This document shows, in pieces, positions 10,905 to 18,375 of a stretch of DNA of 64,000 nucleotides (within the stretch, counting starts at the first letter, position 1; the number at the start of each line of letters is the position of its first letter). Source of the stretch: DATLWN01 sp964492895 (lineage in GTDB: Bacteria > Pseudomonadota > Zetaproteobacteria > Mariprofundales > Mariprofundaceae); NCBI GenBank assembly GCA_964492895.1, contig CAZBLR010000004.1, forward strand, positions 37,490-101,489, given 5' to 3'. The notes under the pieces are model-generated. The model saw only the letters and a program-made list of their open reading frames with translations, did not search any database and had not been told where the DNA came from. The position numbers and the translations under genes are program-made.

Positions 10905-11508
10905 GGTCGACCCCCGGCCAGGCGCGCGGGATCAGCACGCGGTCCTCCAGCTTGTTCGGCCGGTACACGCAGCGCCACTGCGTCTCGTCGAAGAACAGTT
11001 CCACGCGGCCGACCAGCGGGAAGTCCTTGCACAGCGGGTGTCCCTCGAAGCCGTAGTCGGTGAGGATGCGGCGCAGGTCCGGATGATGGTTGAAGATGAT
11101 GCCGTACATGTCGAAGGCCTCGCGCTCGAACCAGTTGGCCGTCGGCCACACCTCGACCACCGAATCGACCAGCTCGCGGGTGTCGACGCCGACCTTCAAG
11201 CGGATGCGGGCGTTGCGGCTGACCGACAGCAGGTGGTAGACCACCTCGAATCGGGGCGCGCCCTCGGGGCGTTCGGGATGCTCGGACAGATCGACGCCGC
11301 ACAGGTCGACGAGCTGCTCGAACCCGTGTTCCCGCTTCAGGAAGTGGCAGGCCTCGACGATGGCGCCGCGCGCCAGCACGGCCACCGGGCAGTCCAGCCC
11401 CTCGTACGCCTCCAGCACCTGGTCGGCGAACTGCTTTTTCAGCCCCTCCAGCACCGGAGGCAGCTTCGTCGTCTTCTGCTCGTTGTCGATGGTTGTCTGC
11501 TCGCTCAT
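10897..11508 (-). CDS. nuoC: NADH-quinone oxidoreductase subunit C
   Basis: NuoC is the 30 kDa peripheral-arm subunit that packs against NuoD. The 203-residue protein contains WPTANWFEREAFDMYGI and the signature HPDLRRILTDYGFEGHPLCKDFPL of the 30 kDa family. It starts five bases after the nuoB stop and overlaps nuoD by eight bases, so translation is probably coupled. Confidence 0.98.
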   Translation of the reverse strand: MSEQTTIDNEQKTTKLPPVLEGLKKQFADQVLEAYEGLDCPVAVLARGAIVEACHFLKREHGFEQLVDLCGVDLSEHPERPEGAPRFEVVYHLLSVSRNARIRLKVGVDTRELVDSVVEVWPTANWFEREAFDMYGIIFNHHPDLRRILTDYGFEGHPLCKDFPLVGRVELFFDETQWRCVYRPNKLEDRVLIPRAWPGVDRG

Positions 11509-11512
11509 GCCG

Positions 11513-11989
11513 TCACCGCGCGATCGTATTGGTGCGCTTGATCTTCTCCTGCAGCTGGATGAAGCCGTACAGGAGCGCCTCGGCCGTCGGCGGACAGCCC
11601 GGCACGTAGATATCCACCGGCACCACGCGGTCGCAGCCGCGCGTCACCGAATAGGAATAATGGTAGTAGCCGCCGCCATTGGCACAGGAACCCATCGAGA
11701 TCACCCAGCGCGGCTCCGACATCTGGTCGTACACCTTGCGCAGGGCCGGGGCCATCTTGTTGACCAGGGTGCCGGCCACGACCATGACGTCGGACTGGCG
11801 CGGACTGGGACGGAACACGATGCCGAAGCGGTCCAGGTCGTAGCGGGCCGCACCCGCATGCATCATCTCGACGGCGCAACAGGCCAGGCCGAAGGTCATC
11901 GGCCACAGCGAGCCGGTGCGCGCCCAGTTGATCAGCTTGTCGGCCGTCGTGGTCACGAAGCCCTTTTCAAGAACGCCTTCTATTCCCAT
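11513..11989 (-). CDS. nuoB: NADH-quinone oxidoreductase subunit B
   Basis: NuoB (PSST) holds cluster N2, the last iron-sulfur centre before quinone. The 158-residue protein starts MGIEGVLEKGFVTTTADKL. It shows the tandem-cysteine motif FGLACCAVEM, the SMGSCANGGGYY segment and VPGCPP, which together give the four N2 ligands. The ATG at 11989 lies inside the end of nuoA (10-base overlap). Confidence 0.98.
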   Translation of the reverse strand: MGIEGVLEKGFVTTTADKLINWARTGSLWPMTFGLACCAVEMMHAGAARYDLDRFGIVFRPSPRQSDVMVVAGTLVNKMAPALRKVYDQMSEPRWVISMGSCANGGGYYHYSYSVTRGCDRVVPVDIYVPGCPPTAEALLYGFIQLQEKIKRTNTIAR

Positions 11990-12351
11990 TGCAGGGCCCC
12001 CTTCTTCCAGGCGTAGATGTAGCCCACGAGCAACACCACCAGGAACAGCATCATCTCGACGAAGCCGAAGATGCCGATGTCCTTCAGCACCACGGCCCAC
12101 GGGAACAGGAAGGCGGTCTCCAGGTCGAACACGACGAACAGGATGGCCAGAAGGTAGAAACGCACGTCGAACTGCATGCGCGCATCCTCGAAGGCCTCGA
12201 AGCCGCACTCGTACGGCGACAGCTTCTCGGAATCCGGGTGCTGCTCCGCAACCAGCACCGTCAGCGCCAGCGGCAGCACCCCCATCGCCAAGGCGATCAG
12301 GATAAAGATAAAGATCGGCGCATATTCATTGGCCAGATATGCGGCACCCAT
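11980..12351 (-). CDS. nuoA: NADH-quinone oxidoreductase subunit A
   Basis: NuoA is a three-helix membrane subunit near the quinone cavity of complex I. From the ATG at 12351 the protein has 123 residues. It contains the family sequence KLSPYECGFEAFEDARMQFDVRFYLLAILFVVFDLE; the cysteine loop is the region that changes conformation during turnover. The frame extends 12 codons further upstream, but the ATG at 12351 follows GGGGGATGC and matches the family N-terminus. It is the first gene of the nuo operon, with a promoter about 80 bases upstream. Confidence 0.96.
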   Translation of the reverse strand: MGAAYLANEYAPIFIFILIALAMGVLPLALTVLVAEQHPDSEKLSPYECGFEAFEDARMQFDVRFYLLAILFVVFDLETAFLFPWAVVLKDIGIFGFVEMMLFLVVLLVGYIYAWKKGALQWE

Positions 12352-12406
12352 GCATCCCCCTGTGCGTGCGAATTGCCCTCCCCCCAAGCCAGCACCGGTG
12401 CACTGG

Positions 12407-12425
12407 CTCCCCCAAGAGGGGGGAG
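12407..12425. promoter_or_regulatory. Hairpin in the nuo leader
   Basis: A seven-base-pair C-rich/G-rich hairpin with a five-base loop lies between the predicted nuo promoter and nuoA, in the leader. There is no T run on either strand, so it is not a convincing terminator. It may protect the mRNA 5' end or be incidental. Confidence 0.35.
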
Positions 12426-12428
12426 AGC

Positions 12429-12457
12429 TTGCTACAGTCCTCCCCTAGGGCTGTCAA
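12429..12457 (-). promoter_or_regulatory. Candidate sigma-70 promoter of the nuo operon
   Basis: On the minus strand a perfect TTGACA (12457-12452) is separated by 17 bases from TAGCAA (12434-12429). The predicted start of transcription is near 12421, leaving a leader of about 70 bases before nuoA. The -35 is consensus and the -10 matches 3 of 6 positions. The site lies between ssrA and nuoA, where the operon promoter is expected. Confidence 0.55.
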
Positions 12458-12516
12458 GGCAAGCGCAGTGTGGCTATTTCCGGCGCCGTCGGCGACAGCG
12501 ATCGGACCATCGCAAC

Positions 12517-12865
12517 TGGTGGAGGCGGCGGGATTCGAACCCGCGTCCGGAAACCATCGGCCCATGGTTCTACATGCTTATTCCATTCAAATAGCGCCTG
12601 ACGGTTGCCGAATGGACAAAGCGCCCGTCAAGCCGACTCGTTGAGTTTTAATCCCGGTCGCCACGACTCTCCGGCTTCCTGGACGATCCCACCTGATTGG
12701 CCCCGACTACCCAAGCAATGGGCGACTCAAGCGCGGGGTCACTTACGCAGCGTAAGCGAGTTCTATGTCGTCGTTGGCAGTTATATGCCGTTGGTCGTTT
12801 TTACGGGAGTACCTGCCCGGCATGCCCCACAGGGTTCAGCATTTCCGTCGAAACCGTTCGCCCCC
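12517..12865 (-). ncRNA. ssrA: Transfer-messenger RNA (one-piece tmRNA)
   Basis: This RNA rescues ribosomes stalled on broken mRNAs and tags the unfinished protein for proteolysis. The 5' end at 12865 (GGGGGCGAACGGTTTCGACG) pairs over seven positions, one of them G-U, with CGCCTCC before the encoded CCA at 12517. A T arm GGGTTCGAATCCC is present. The tag frame runs from 12778 to 12743 and reads ANDDIELAYAA then TAA. The total length of 349 bases fits a one-piece tmRNA. The tag is one residue longer than that of E. coli and ends in Tyr-Ala-Ala. Confidence 0.96.
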
Positions 12866-12878
12866 GTTGAGTTGGGTC

Positions 12879-12908
12879 ATTGTAACGCCTCGGGGCACCG
12901 TCCTGCAA
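12879..12908 (-). promoter_or_regulatory. Candidate ssrA promoter
   Basis: On the minus strand TTGCAG (12908-12903) and TACAAT (12884-12879) are separated by 18 bases. The predicted start is a few bases upstream of the mature tmRNA 5' end at 12865, leaving a short leader for RNase P to remove. The -10 matches 5 of 6 consensus positions. Confidence 0.5.
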
Positions 12909-12953
12909 GCTGAAGGTTTGACACCGCCCCCGACCTCGCCTAGCACGTCCGCC

Positions 12954-13559
12954 ATGGACCCGTTCTTGAAATCGCTGGCGCTGTTCCTGGTGCTGTTCAA
13001 CCCCTTCCTGATGAGCATCTACCTGCTCGACCTGATCCAGGACCTGGATCATCGCACCTTCTTGCGGGTACTGGTGCGGGCCACGCTGATCAGCGCCTCG
13101 GTGTTCATGCTGTTCGCCTGGGGCGGCGAGGCGATCTTCACCAACCTGCTGCAGGTCCGCTTCGCGGCCTTTCTGGTGTTCGGCGGCATCGTGATCTTCC
13201 TGATCGCGCTGCAGATGATGTTCACCGGCAGCAACGCCATCCGCAACATGCGCGGCGGCGACCCCGAGCACATCTCCGGCTCCATCGCCATGCCGTTCAT
13301 GATCGGGCCGGGCACCATCAGTGCCAGCGTCATCGCCGGCAAGTCGCTGAGCCTGTGGCAGGCGGCTGCGGTGATCGTCCTGTCGCTGGCGCTGACGGTG
13401 GCGATGCTGATGGCCCTGAAACTGGCCTTCGACACCATCAAGGTGCGCAATGCCAAGCTGCTCGAACGCTATATCGACGTCACCGGCCGGGCCGCCGCCC
13501 TGCTGACCGGCAGCATCGGCGTGCAGATGATCATGCAGGGGCTGCACCAGGGCCTGTAA
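12954..13559 (+). CDS. MarC/YchE-family integral membrane protein
   Basis: This is a 201-residue inner-membrane protein of the MarC family, whose biochemical role is not established. About six hydrophobic helices are visible. They include a GxGxxxP-like loop (AMPFMIGPGTISASV) in the middle that is typical of MarC/YhgN/YchE proteins. The ATG at 12954 gives the start MDPFLKSLALFLVLFNPFL, which matches the usual short N-terminus. It is transcribed away from ssrA and no cotranscribed partner is evident. Confidence 0.85.
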   Translation: MDPFLKSLALFLVLFNPFLMSIYLLDLIQDLDHRTFLRVLVRATLISASVFMLFAWGGEAIFTNLLQVRFAAFLVFGGIVIFLIALQMMFTGSNAIRNMRGGDPEHISGSIAMPFMIGPGTISASVIAGKSLSLWQAAAVIVLSLALTVAMLMALKLAFDTIKVRNAKLLERYIDVTGRAAALLTGSIGVQMIMQGLHQGL

Positions 13560-13684
13560 CCCGGTTTGAATTCCGCAGCCGGGCCGTTAGGGTGGCCGGC
13601 AATGCTTTCGAAGACCGCGAAGCAGGATCCGTCCCGAGCGTCCGATGATCCGTCCATGCACCGCCCTGCCGTCCGGGGTGGCCG

Positions 13685-15100
13685 GTGACCGCCGCCAGCT
13701 TCATCTTCTTCCTGCTCGTGTTCGCCGTCATCGGCGGCCTGTCGGCAATGCGCCGCCAGCAAACGACGGAGGACTACCTGGTGGCCGGACGCAACGTACC
13801 GCCGTGGCTGGCCGGCCTGTCGGCGGTGGCCACCAACAACAGCGGCTACATGTTCATCGGCATGATCGGCCTGACCTACACCACCGGCCTGTCCTCGGTG
13901 TGGCTGATGATCGGCTGGATCCTCGGCGATCTCGCGGCCTCGCTGCTGATCATGAAGAAGGTGCGCCTGGCCACCGAGACGCACGACGTGCATTCCTTCG
14001 GCGGCCTCTTGGCCCAGTGGCATCACACCGAATTCAACCTGCTGCGCCGTGTCACCGGCGTGCTGACCATCCTGTTCCTCGGCGCCTATGCCGCCGCCCA
14101 GTTCACCGCCGGCAGCAAGGCGCTGCACGTGCTGTTCGGCTGGCACCTCTCGACCGGGGCCATCATCGGCGCCCTGCTGGTGCTGATGTACAGCTACAGC
14201 GGCGGCATCCGCGCTTCGATCTGGACCGATGCGGCCCAGTCCTTCGTGATGCTGGCCTCGATGGCCATGCTGATGTGGACGGCCGCCGGCAGCCTCGGCA
14301 CCCCGGTTCATATCTGGCACGCACTGGCGCAGGTCTCGCCCACCTACATGCACTGGTTCCCCGGCCATTCGTGGACGGGGGCGCTGCTGTTCGTCGCCGG
14401 CTGGGTCTTCGCCGGCTTCGGCGTGGCCGGCCAGCCGCATATCGTGATCCGCTACATGGTGCTCGACGATGTCGACAATCTGGGGCGCTTCCGCCTGTAC
14501 TACTACAGCTGGTTCGTCGCCTTCTACTCGGCCACCATCGTCGTCGGACTGCTGGCCCGGCTGCTGCTGCCCGATGCCGGCTCCTTCGATGCCGAGCTGG
14601 CGCTGCCGATGCTCTCCGAACAGCTGCTGCCCGGCGTGCTCGTGGGGCTGATGCTGGCCGGCCTGTTCGCCGCCACGATGTCCACGGCCGATTCGCTGAT
14701 CCTGTCCTGCTCGGCGTCGCTGACGCGCGACCTGCTGCCCGAACGCAAATCGGGCTACGCCGCGACCAAGCTCGCTACCGGCGCCGTGGTACTGGTAGCA
14801 CTGGCGCTGGCGCTATCCGGCGATAAAAGCGTGTTCGCGCTGGTGCTGATCGCCTGGGGGCTGTTGGCGGCAGCCTTCGTGCCGCTGATGACCGTCTACG
14901 CGCTGGGCCGGCGGCCGTCGGAGGCGATGGCGCTGCTGATGGTGGGCACCGGCGTCGGCGTGTTCCTGCTGTGGCGCGCACTGGGCCTGTCCGCCGTGGC
15001 CTATGAAGCCATGCCGGCCATCGTGGCCGGACTCGCCGTCTATCTGATCGTACCGCCGAGGCTGCGCACGCGGCGTGCCGAGTCCGCCGCCGAGTCCTAG
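13685..15100 (+). CDS. Sodium:solute symporter family protein
   Basis: This protein probably imports a small solute with sodium across the inner membrane; the substrate cannot be told. The 471-residue protein has about 13 hydrophobic helices. It carries SSS-family features, namely TTEDYLVAGRNVPPWLAGLSAVATNNSG near the N-terminus and GLFAATMSTADSLILSCSASLTRDL in the helix that carries the sodium-site Ser/Thr. It resembles the PutP group. The GTG start at 13685 is used. Its TAG overlaps the ubiC TAG on the opposite strand at the palindrome CTAG. Confidence 0.88.
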   Translation: MTAASFIFFLLVFAVIGGLSAMRRQQTTEDYLVAGRNVPPWLAGLSAVATNNSGYMFIGMIGLTYTTGLSSVWLMIGWILGDLAASLLIMKKVRLATETHDVHSFGGLLAQWHHTEFNLLRRVTGVLTILFLGAYAAAQFTAGSKALHVLFGWHLSTGAIIGALLVLMYSYSGGIRASIWTDAAQSFVMLASMAMLMWTAAGSLGTPVHIWHALAQVSPTYMHWFPGHSWTGALLFVAGWVFAGFGVAGQPHIVIRYMVLDDVDNLGRFRLYYYSWFVAFYSATIVVGLLARLLLPDAGSFDAELALPMLSEQLLPGVLVGLMLAGLFAATMSTADSLILSCSASLTRDLLPERKSGYAATKLATGAVVLVALALALSGDKSVFALVLIAWGLLAAAFVPLMTVYALGRRPSEAMALLMVGTGVGVFLLWRALGLSAVAYEAMPAIVAGLAVYLIVPPRLRTRRAESAAES

Positions 15101-15657
15101 TAGCGCCGCTCGGCGCGCCCGAGACGGCGCCAGATCTCCGGATGGAAGAACTCGATCACCAGCGCGCGCGTGCCGGATTCCGAGCGCAGCACCGATTGCC
15201 GCGCCCACAGGGGTTCGGCGCCCGCTTCCCTGCGGTAGCCGATGCTCAGGTCCGAGCGCGCCAGCGACATGCCGCGCTCGAGCAGCAGGTTGCCCAGCGG
15301 ATTGCGGCCGGCCTCCAGCTCCTCCATCAGGTCCGTCGGCAGCCCGGCCAGCGGCAGGATCGACTCGGCATCGAACATCACGGACTTGCGGTGCAGCAGC
15401 GACACGGTGCGCCTGAGGCAGGCCTCGCCGGTCGCCGCGCCCAGCAAGCCTGCCTCGCGCGGGCGCATGCGGTCGACGAACTGCTCGTGCAGCTTCAGCT
15501 CCAGGCGCATGCCGTACCGACGCTCCAGGAAGCGCGTCAGCGAGCTGGTCACGGTCAGCACCAGCGGCGCCTCGGCATCCAGTCCCTGGCCCTCGCTGCG
15601 CCACTGGCGCACCGGCGTCCAGGCATAGGCATCGGGGTTCATGGACGGGAAGGACAT
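15097..15657 (-). CDS. ubiC: Chorismate lyase
   Basis: Chorismate lyase releases pyruvate from chorismate to give 4-hydroxybenzoate, the first step of ubiquinone synthesis in many gammaproteobacteria. The 186-residue protein shows the family pattern of NPLGNLLLERG followed by LWARQSVLRSESGTRALVIEFFHPEIW near the C-terminus. The ATG at 15657 was preferred to a GTG six codons upstream. No ubiA adjoins it here. Similarity is clear in layout but moderate in residues, so a divergent UbiC/UTRA-fold relative is possible. Confidence 0.72.
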   Translation of the reverse strand: MSFPSMNPDAYAWTPVRQWRSEGQGLDAEAPLVLTVTSSLTRFLERRYGMRLELKLHEQFVDRMRPREAGLLGAATGEACLRRTVSLLHRKSVMFDAESILPLAGLPTDLMEELEAGRNPLGNLLLERGMSLARSDLSIGYRREAGAEPLWARQSVLRSESGTRALVIEFFHPEIWRRLGRAERRY

Positions 15658-15738
15658 GGCCGCATCTTGGGGCACGCCTGCCCCCGGTCAAGTGCATCGG
15701 CACTTGCCTGGCGAACCGATTTGCGGCCCAATCGCCCC

Positions 15739-16461
15739 ATGCCGATCAGCCGTCTTTTCACCGACGCCCCGCTTGCCCCGCGCCAGCCCGTCGACCTGGC
15801 CGAGGAACAGGCGCATTACCTGCGCCAGGTCATGCGCCTGAAGCCGGGCGATCGCGTGATCCTGTTCAACGGCCTGGGCGGCGAGTATCCGGCGCGCATC
15901 GTGGCCATGGACCGCCGCCATGCCCGCTGCGAGCCTGAATCCTTCGATCCCGTCGATCGCGAGCTTGCCTGCCGCATCCATATCATCCAGGCCGCCAACC
16001 GCAGCGAGAAGATCGAGACGGTGCTGCAGAAATGCACCGAACTCGGCGCCGCAAGCTTCCAGGTCTGCGCCAGCGAGCGCGCCGCTTTCCGCCTCGAACC
16101 CGGCAAACGCGAGGCGCGCCTGCAGCGCTGGCAGCGCATCATCGTCGAGGCGGCCGAGCAGAGCGGGCGCACGGCGCTGCCGACGGTGCGCTGGCATGAT
16201 GCCCTGGCGGCCGTCGAACCGGTCGGCGCCGCCTATGCGCTGCATCCGGAGGGCGCTGCGCCGTGGTCGGAGCTGCGCGGGGAGATGGCGGCGCAACGGG
16301 ACATCAGCCTGGCCGTGGGCCCGGAAGGTGGCTGGAGCGACGGCGACCTGGCCCGGCTTTCCGATCTGGGCTTCACGCCCCTGCGCTTCGGCTCTCGCAT
16401 CCTGCGCACCGAGACCGCCGCGCCGGCGCTGACCGCCGCGATCCAGGCGCTGCTGGACTGA
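15739..16461 (+). CDS. rsmE: 16S rRNA (uracil-1498-N3)-methyltransferase
   Basis: RsmE methylates U1498 of 16S rRNA. The 240-residue protein begins MPISRLFTDAPLAP, with an N-terminal PUA-like domain (HYLRQVMRLKPGDRVILFNG). It ends with a SPOUT trefoil-knot domain, shown by IIQAANRSEKIETVLQKCTELG, ISLAVGPEGGWSDGDL and LRFGSRILRTETAAPAL. The ATG at 15739 fits the family start. It is followed directly by the tRNA-Thr gene. Confidence 0.95.
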   Translation: MPISRLFTDAPLAPRQPVDLAEEQAHYLRQVMRLKPGDRVILFNGLGGEYPARIVAMDRRHARCEPESFDPVDRELACRIHIIQAANRSEKIETVLQKCTELGAASFQVCASERAAFRLEPGKREARLQRWQRIIVEAAEQSGRTALPTVRWHDALAAVEPVGAAYALHPEGAAPWSELRGEMAAQRDISLAVGPEGGWSDGDLARLSDLGFTPLRFGSRILRTETAAPALTAAIQALLD

Positions 16462-16486
16462 GTGTTCCATTTCGATATGGCGCTGG

Positions 16487-16492
16487 TATGAT
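16487..16492 (+). promoter_or_regulatory. Candidate -10 element of the tRNA-Thr promoter
   Basis: TATGAT (5 of 6 consensus) lies 20 bases upstream of the mature tRNA 5' end and is followed by a GC-rich discriminator, as is common for stable RNA promoters. The -35 is poor: GTTCCA at 17-base spacing matches about 3 of 6. Confidence 0.45.
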
Positions 16493-16512
16493 GCCGCCCC
16501 TGCGCGAGGCAG

Positions 16513-16588
16513 GCCGATGTAGCTCAGCTGGTAGAGCAGCTCACTCGTAATGAGCAGGTCAGCGGTTCGAGTCCGCTCATCGGCTCCA
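16513..16588 (+). tRNA. tRNA-Thr (anticodon CGT)
   Basis: A complete 76-base cloverleaf with encoded CCA. The acceptor stem is GCCGATG/CATCGGC and the T loop is TTCGAGT. The anticodon stem is GCTCA/TGAGC around loop CTCGTAA, giving anticodon CGT at positions 34-36, which reads ACG codons. The same 3' end recurs at 17081-17156 and 17569-17590. Confidence 0.97.
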
Positions 16589-16595
16589 TATTGAA

Positions 16596-16626
16596 AAGGG
16601 GCTACGCATGCAGCCCCCTTCTTCGT
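16596..16626 (+). terminator. Rho-independent terminator after tRNA-Thr
   Basis: A GGGGCT/AGCCCC hairpin with an eight-base loop is followed by CTTCTTCGTT. It begins eight bases after the tRNA CCA. Confidence 0.75.
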
Positions 16627-16683
16627 TCACACATAGCACGCATTGTTTGAGGCATCATCGATCGAATGGCCTGTGCAGGCCAG

Positions 16684-17001
16684 CTAATCTGGCTGATCCA
16701 CGCCAAATTTATGCCGGAGATTTTCAATCAATGGGCTAATCTTCCCCACAAAACCATCATGGTCCTGGATCTTCCCCAAATGACTGAACTGATCGGCGTA
16801 GTCTTCGATCAAATTAAACACGACCACAAGCTTTTCCATGTCTTTATCATCATTCGAATGGTTCTTATCATAAATGGTATCTAATAAACTGTTACGGACA
16901 CGGTGAACCCTTTGCACAAGGTTTTCATCGCTTTCCTCGGTGAGCTTTTGCAATTCATCAAGGCACATTCTTTTATCATTGCTATTCAACTTGTCCTCCA
17001 T
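16684..17001 (-). CDS. Hypothetical protein, AT-rich orphan gene
   Basis: I do not recognise this 105-residue protein. It is charged and mostly helical in appearance (LDELQKLTEESDENLVQRVHRVRN), with no signal peptide or membrane segment. Its base composition is clearly AT-richer than its neighbours, and codons such as AAT, AAA and TTA are common, unlike the GC-rich host pattern. It lies between the intact tRNA-Thr and a decayed copy of that tRNA, so it was probably acquired by insertion at the tRNA 3' end. The ATG at 17001 lacks a strong ribosome site. Confidence 0.6.
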   Translation of the reverse strand: MEDKLNSNDKRMCLDELQKLTEESDENLVQRVHRVRNSLLDTIYDKNHSNDDKDMEKLVVVFNLIEDYADQFSHLGKIQDHDGFVGKISPLIENLRHKFGVDQPD

Positions 17002-17080
17002 ATGACAACAACGCTTCCAGCATACATCTATCTATAGCCTGTTTATGCCGAACACGCCTGCAATGAAAGCGTCCCTCCAA

Positions 17081-17156
17081 CCCGATATGGCTCGGTTGGC
17101 AGAGCCGCTCACGCGTCATGGGCAGGTCAGTGGTTCGAGTCCGCTCATCGGCTCCA
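17081..17156 (+). pseudogene. Decayed tRNA-Thr copy (second copy of the repeat)
   Basis: This 76-base segment aligns without gaps to the tRNA-Thr at 16513-16588. The 3' part (GGTTCGAGTCCGCTCATCGG then CTCCA) is identical. The 5' half has changes that should abolish function: position 1 is C and no longer pairs with position 72, position 7 is mismatched, and the invariant U33 is G. The CGT triplet is kept. It is best read as an attachment-site-like duplicate or a dead tandem copy. Confidence 0.8.
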
Positions 17157-17163
17157 TCAACCC

Positions 17164-17194
17164 CAAGGGCTTACGCAAGTAGGCCCCTTTTCAT
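17164..17194 (+). terminator. Terminator after the decayed tRNA copy
   Basis: GGGCTTAC and GTAGGCCC pair over eight positions with one wobble around a GCAA tetraloop. TTTTCATTT follows. It holds the same position after the CCA as the terminator of the intact tRNA. Confidence 0.65.
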
Positions 17195-17324
17195 TTCCGC
17201 CGAGGGCCTGGATTACCGGCCTGTAATGTCGGCTTCAGCATGGGCTCACAGCCCTCCCTCAGGTTTCGCATCCAATTCAGGTACCGGGTTGCGCGTACGC
17301 CAACCACATGAACAGGAGAATGGC

Positions 17325-17555
17325 ATGACACAACAGATGGATCTGGTCATGAACACCCACGACATCGCCGATGCGCGGGCCATGAATCAGCCTGGGATCA
17401 TCGAGGCATTCGTGGCCCTGGCAAAAGAGACCGTCCGCACCGGGCACCGGGTGATCATCCGCAACGACGCCGACCTCGCACCGGTCAGGACGATCGGGAC
17501 GATGGACGACCTGCTGCCGTGGATCGACGGCATCCGGCGTTCCGATTCGCAATAA
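17325..17555 (+). CDS. Hypothetical 76-residue protein
   Basis: I do not recognise this family. The ATG at 17325 is preceded by AGGAGAATGGC, a fair ribosome site; a longer frame back to 17118 runs through the tRNA remnant and is not credible. The product is MTQQMDLVMNTHDIADARAM followed by a mixed, soluble sequence with no membrane segment. It lies between the second and third tRNA-Thr remnants and ends 14 bases before the third, so it may be cargo of a past insertion. Base composition is closer to the host than that of the 105-residue gene. Confidence 0.5.
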   Translation: MTQQMDLVMNTHDIADARAMNQPGIIEAFVALAKETVRTGHRVIIRNDADLAPVRTIGTMDDLLPWIDGIRRSDSQ

Positions 17556-17568
17556 GCCGGTCGGCGGC

Positions 17569-17590
17569 GCAAGTCCGCGCATCGGCTCCA
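17569..17590 (+). repeat. Third copy of the tRNA-Thr 3' end
   Basis: These 22 bases match the 3' end of tRNA-Thr with three changes; the last 14 bases of the tRNA, through CCA, are kept. The TCA after the CCA is shared with the second copy. The rest of the tRNA is not recognisable here. Confidence 0.7.
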
Positions 17591-17603
17591 TCACAACAAA
17601 ACC

Positions 17604-17630
17604 AAAGGGCTGCGCTTGCAGCCCTTTTTC
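17604..17630 (+). terminator. Terminator after the third tRNA remnant
   Basis: GGGCTGC and GCAGCCC pair perfectly around GCTT and are followed by TTTTTCTT. It is strong, and matches the arrangement after the other two copies. It also lies near the 3' end of the opposing NlpC/P60 gene. Confidence 0.8.
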
Positions 17631-17657
17631 TTGTCCCCTTCGTGCGAATGTTGCGCA

Positions 17658-18206
17658 TCAGGCGCGTGTATCGATGACGCGCACCGCCTTGCTGTAGACC
17701 TCGCGCCAGTACGGGTTGCGCAGGCTGGAGAGCATCACGCCGCGCGTCTTCGAGGCGTGGATGAACTGGCCGTGGCCGACATAGATGCCGGCATGCAGCG
17801 TATGCCGGTTGATGCGGAACAGAAGCAGGTCGCCGGCCACCAGGTGCCGGCGCGACACCGGGTGGTGGATGCGGGACAGCAGCTCGGTGCTGCGCGGCAC
17901 ATCGATGCCGAGCGCCTGACGGTAGATCACATGCACGAACCCGGAGCAGTCGATGCCGCGGTGGCTCATGCCCCCATAGCGGTAGGGCGTGCCCTGCCAG
18001 TGGTGGAACTTGGCGAGCAGCGCCTGGCGCACATGCTGCGCATGGGAAGGGTAGCTGGCGGCCACGGCCGTGGCAGAGAACCCGGCAACCAGCAGGGACA
18101 GCACGAAGGGAAGCAGGATGCGCCGGACGATGAAGCGCGCCGCCTGCGCCAGCAGCCGGCCGTAGTCGATGCCCACCACCTGGGGCGTGCAGATCACCGT
18201 ATCCAT
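17658..18206 (-). CDS. NlpC/P60 family cell-wall peptidase
   Basis: NlpC/P60 enzymes cut peptide bonds in peptidoglycan stem peptides in the periplasm. From the ATG at 18206 the protein has 182 residues, with a hydrophobic export segment near residues 30-50 (LLPFVLSLLVAGFSATAVAA). The catalytic domain shows the nucleophile C87 in IDCSGFV, and histidines H138 (TLHAGIYVG) and H150 (FIHAS). The N-terminal part before the hydrophobic core is long for a signal peptide, so a later start or a membrane anchor is possible. It is divergent from the YihY-like gene. Confidence 0.88.
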   Translation of the reverse strand: MDTVICTPQVVGIDYGRLLAQAARFIVRRILLPFVLSLLVAGFSATAVAASYPSHAQHVRQALLAKFHHWQGTPYRYGGMSHRGIDCSGFVHVIYRQALGIDVPRSTELLSRIHHPVSRRHLVAGDLLLFRINRHTLHAGIYVGHGQFIHASKTRGVMLSSLRNPYWREVYSKAVRVIDTRA

Positions 18207-18375
18207 GCATCCATGGTAACGGCCATGCCGACTGAATGTTGTGGGACGGGTCACATGGCAAACGGCTCCCGGCCCCTGGATCCACTGGGATCTCCCCGGG
18301 CCGATTTTGGTCCATGATAGCAATACCGGCGGGAATCGAGTTCGCCGAGGGGAGGGTGCGATCTTCGAACAACTG

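Noticed and set aside
12407..12425. The GC hairpin as terminator of ssrA
   Set aside because: It lies downstream of the predicted nuo promoter and lacks a T run on the minus strand, so a leader structure is as likely.
17118..17555. A 145-residue reading of the gene after the second tRNA copy
   Set aside because: It would begin inside the decayed tRNA and pass through its terminator. The ATG at 17325 with a ribosome site is more plausible.
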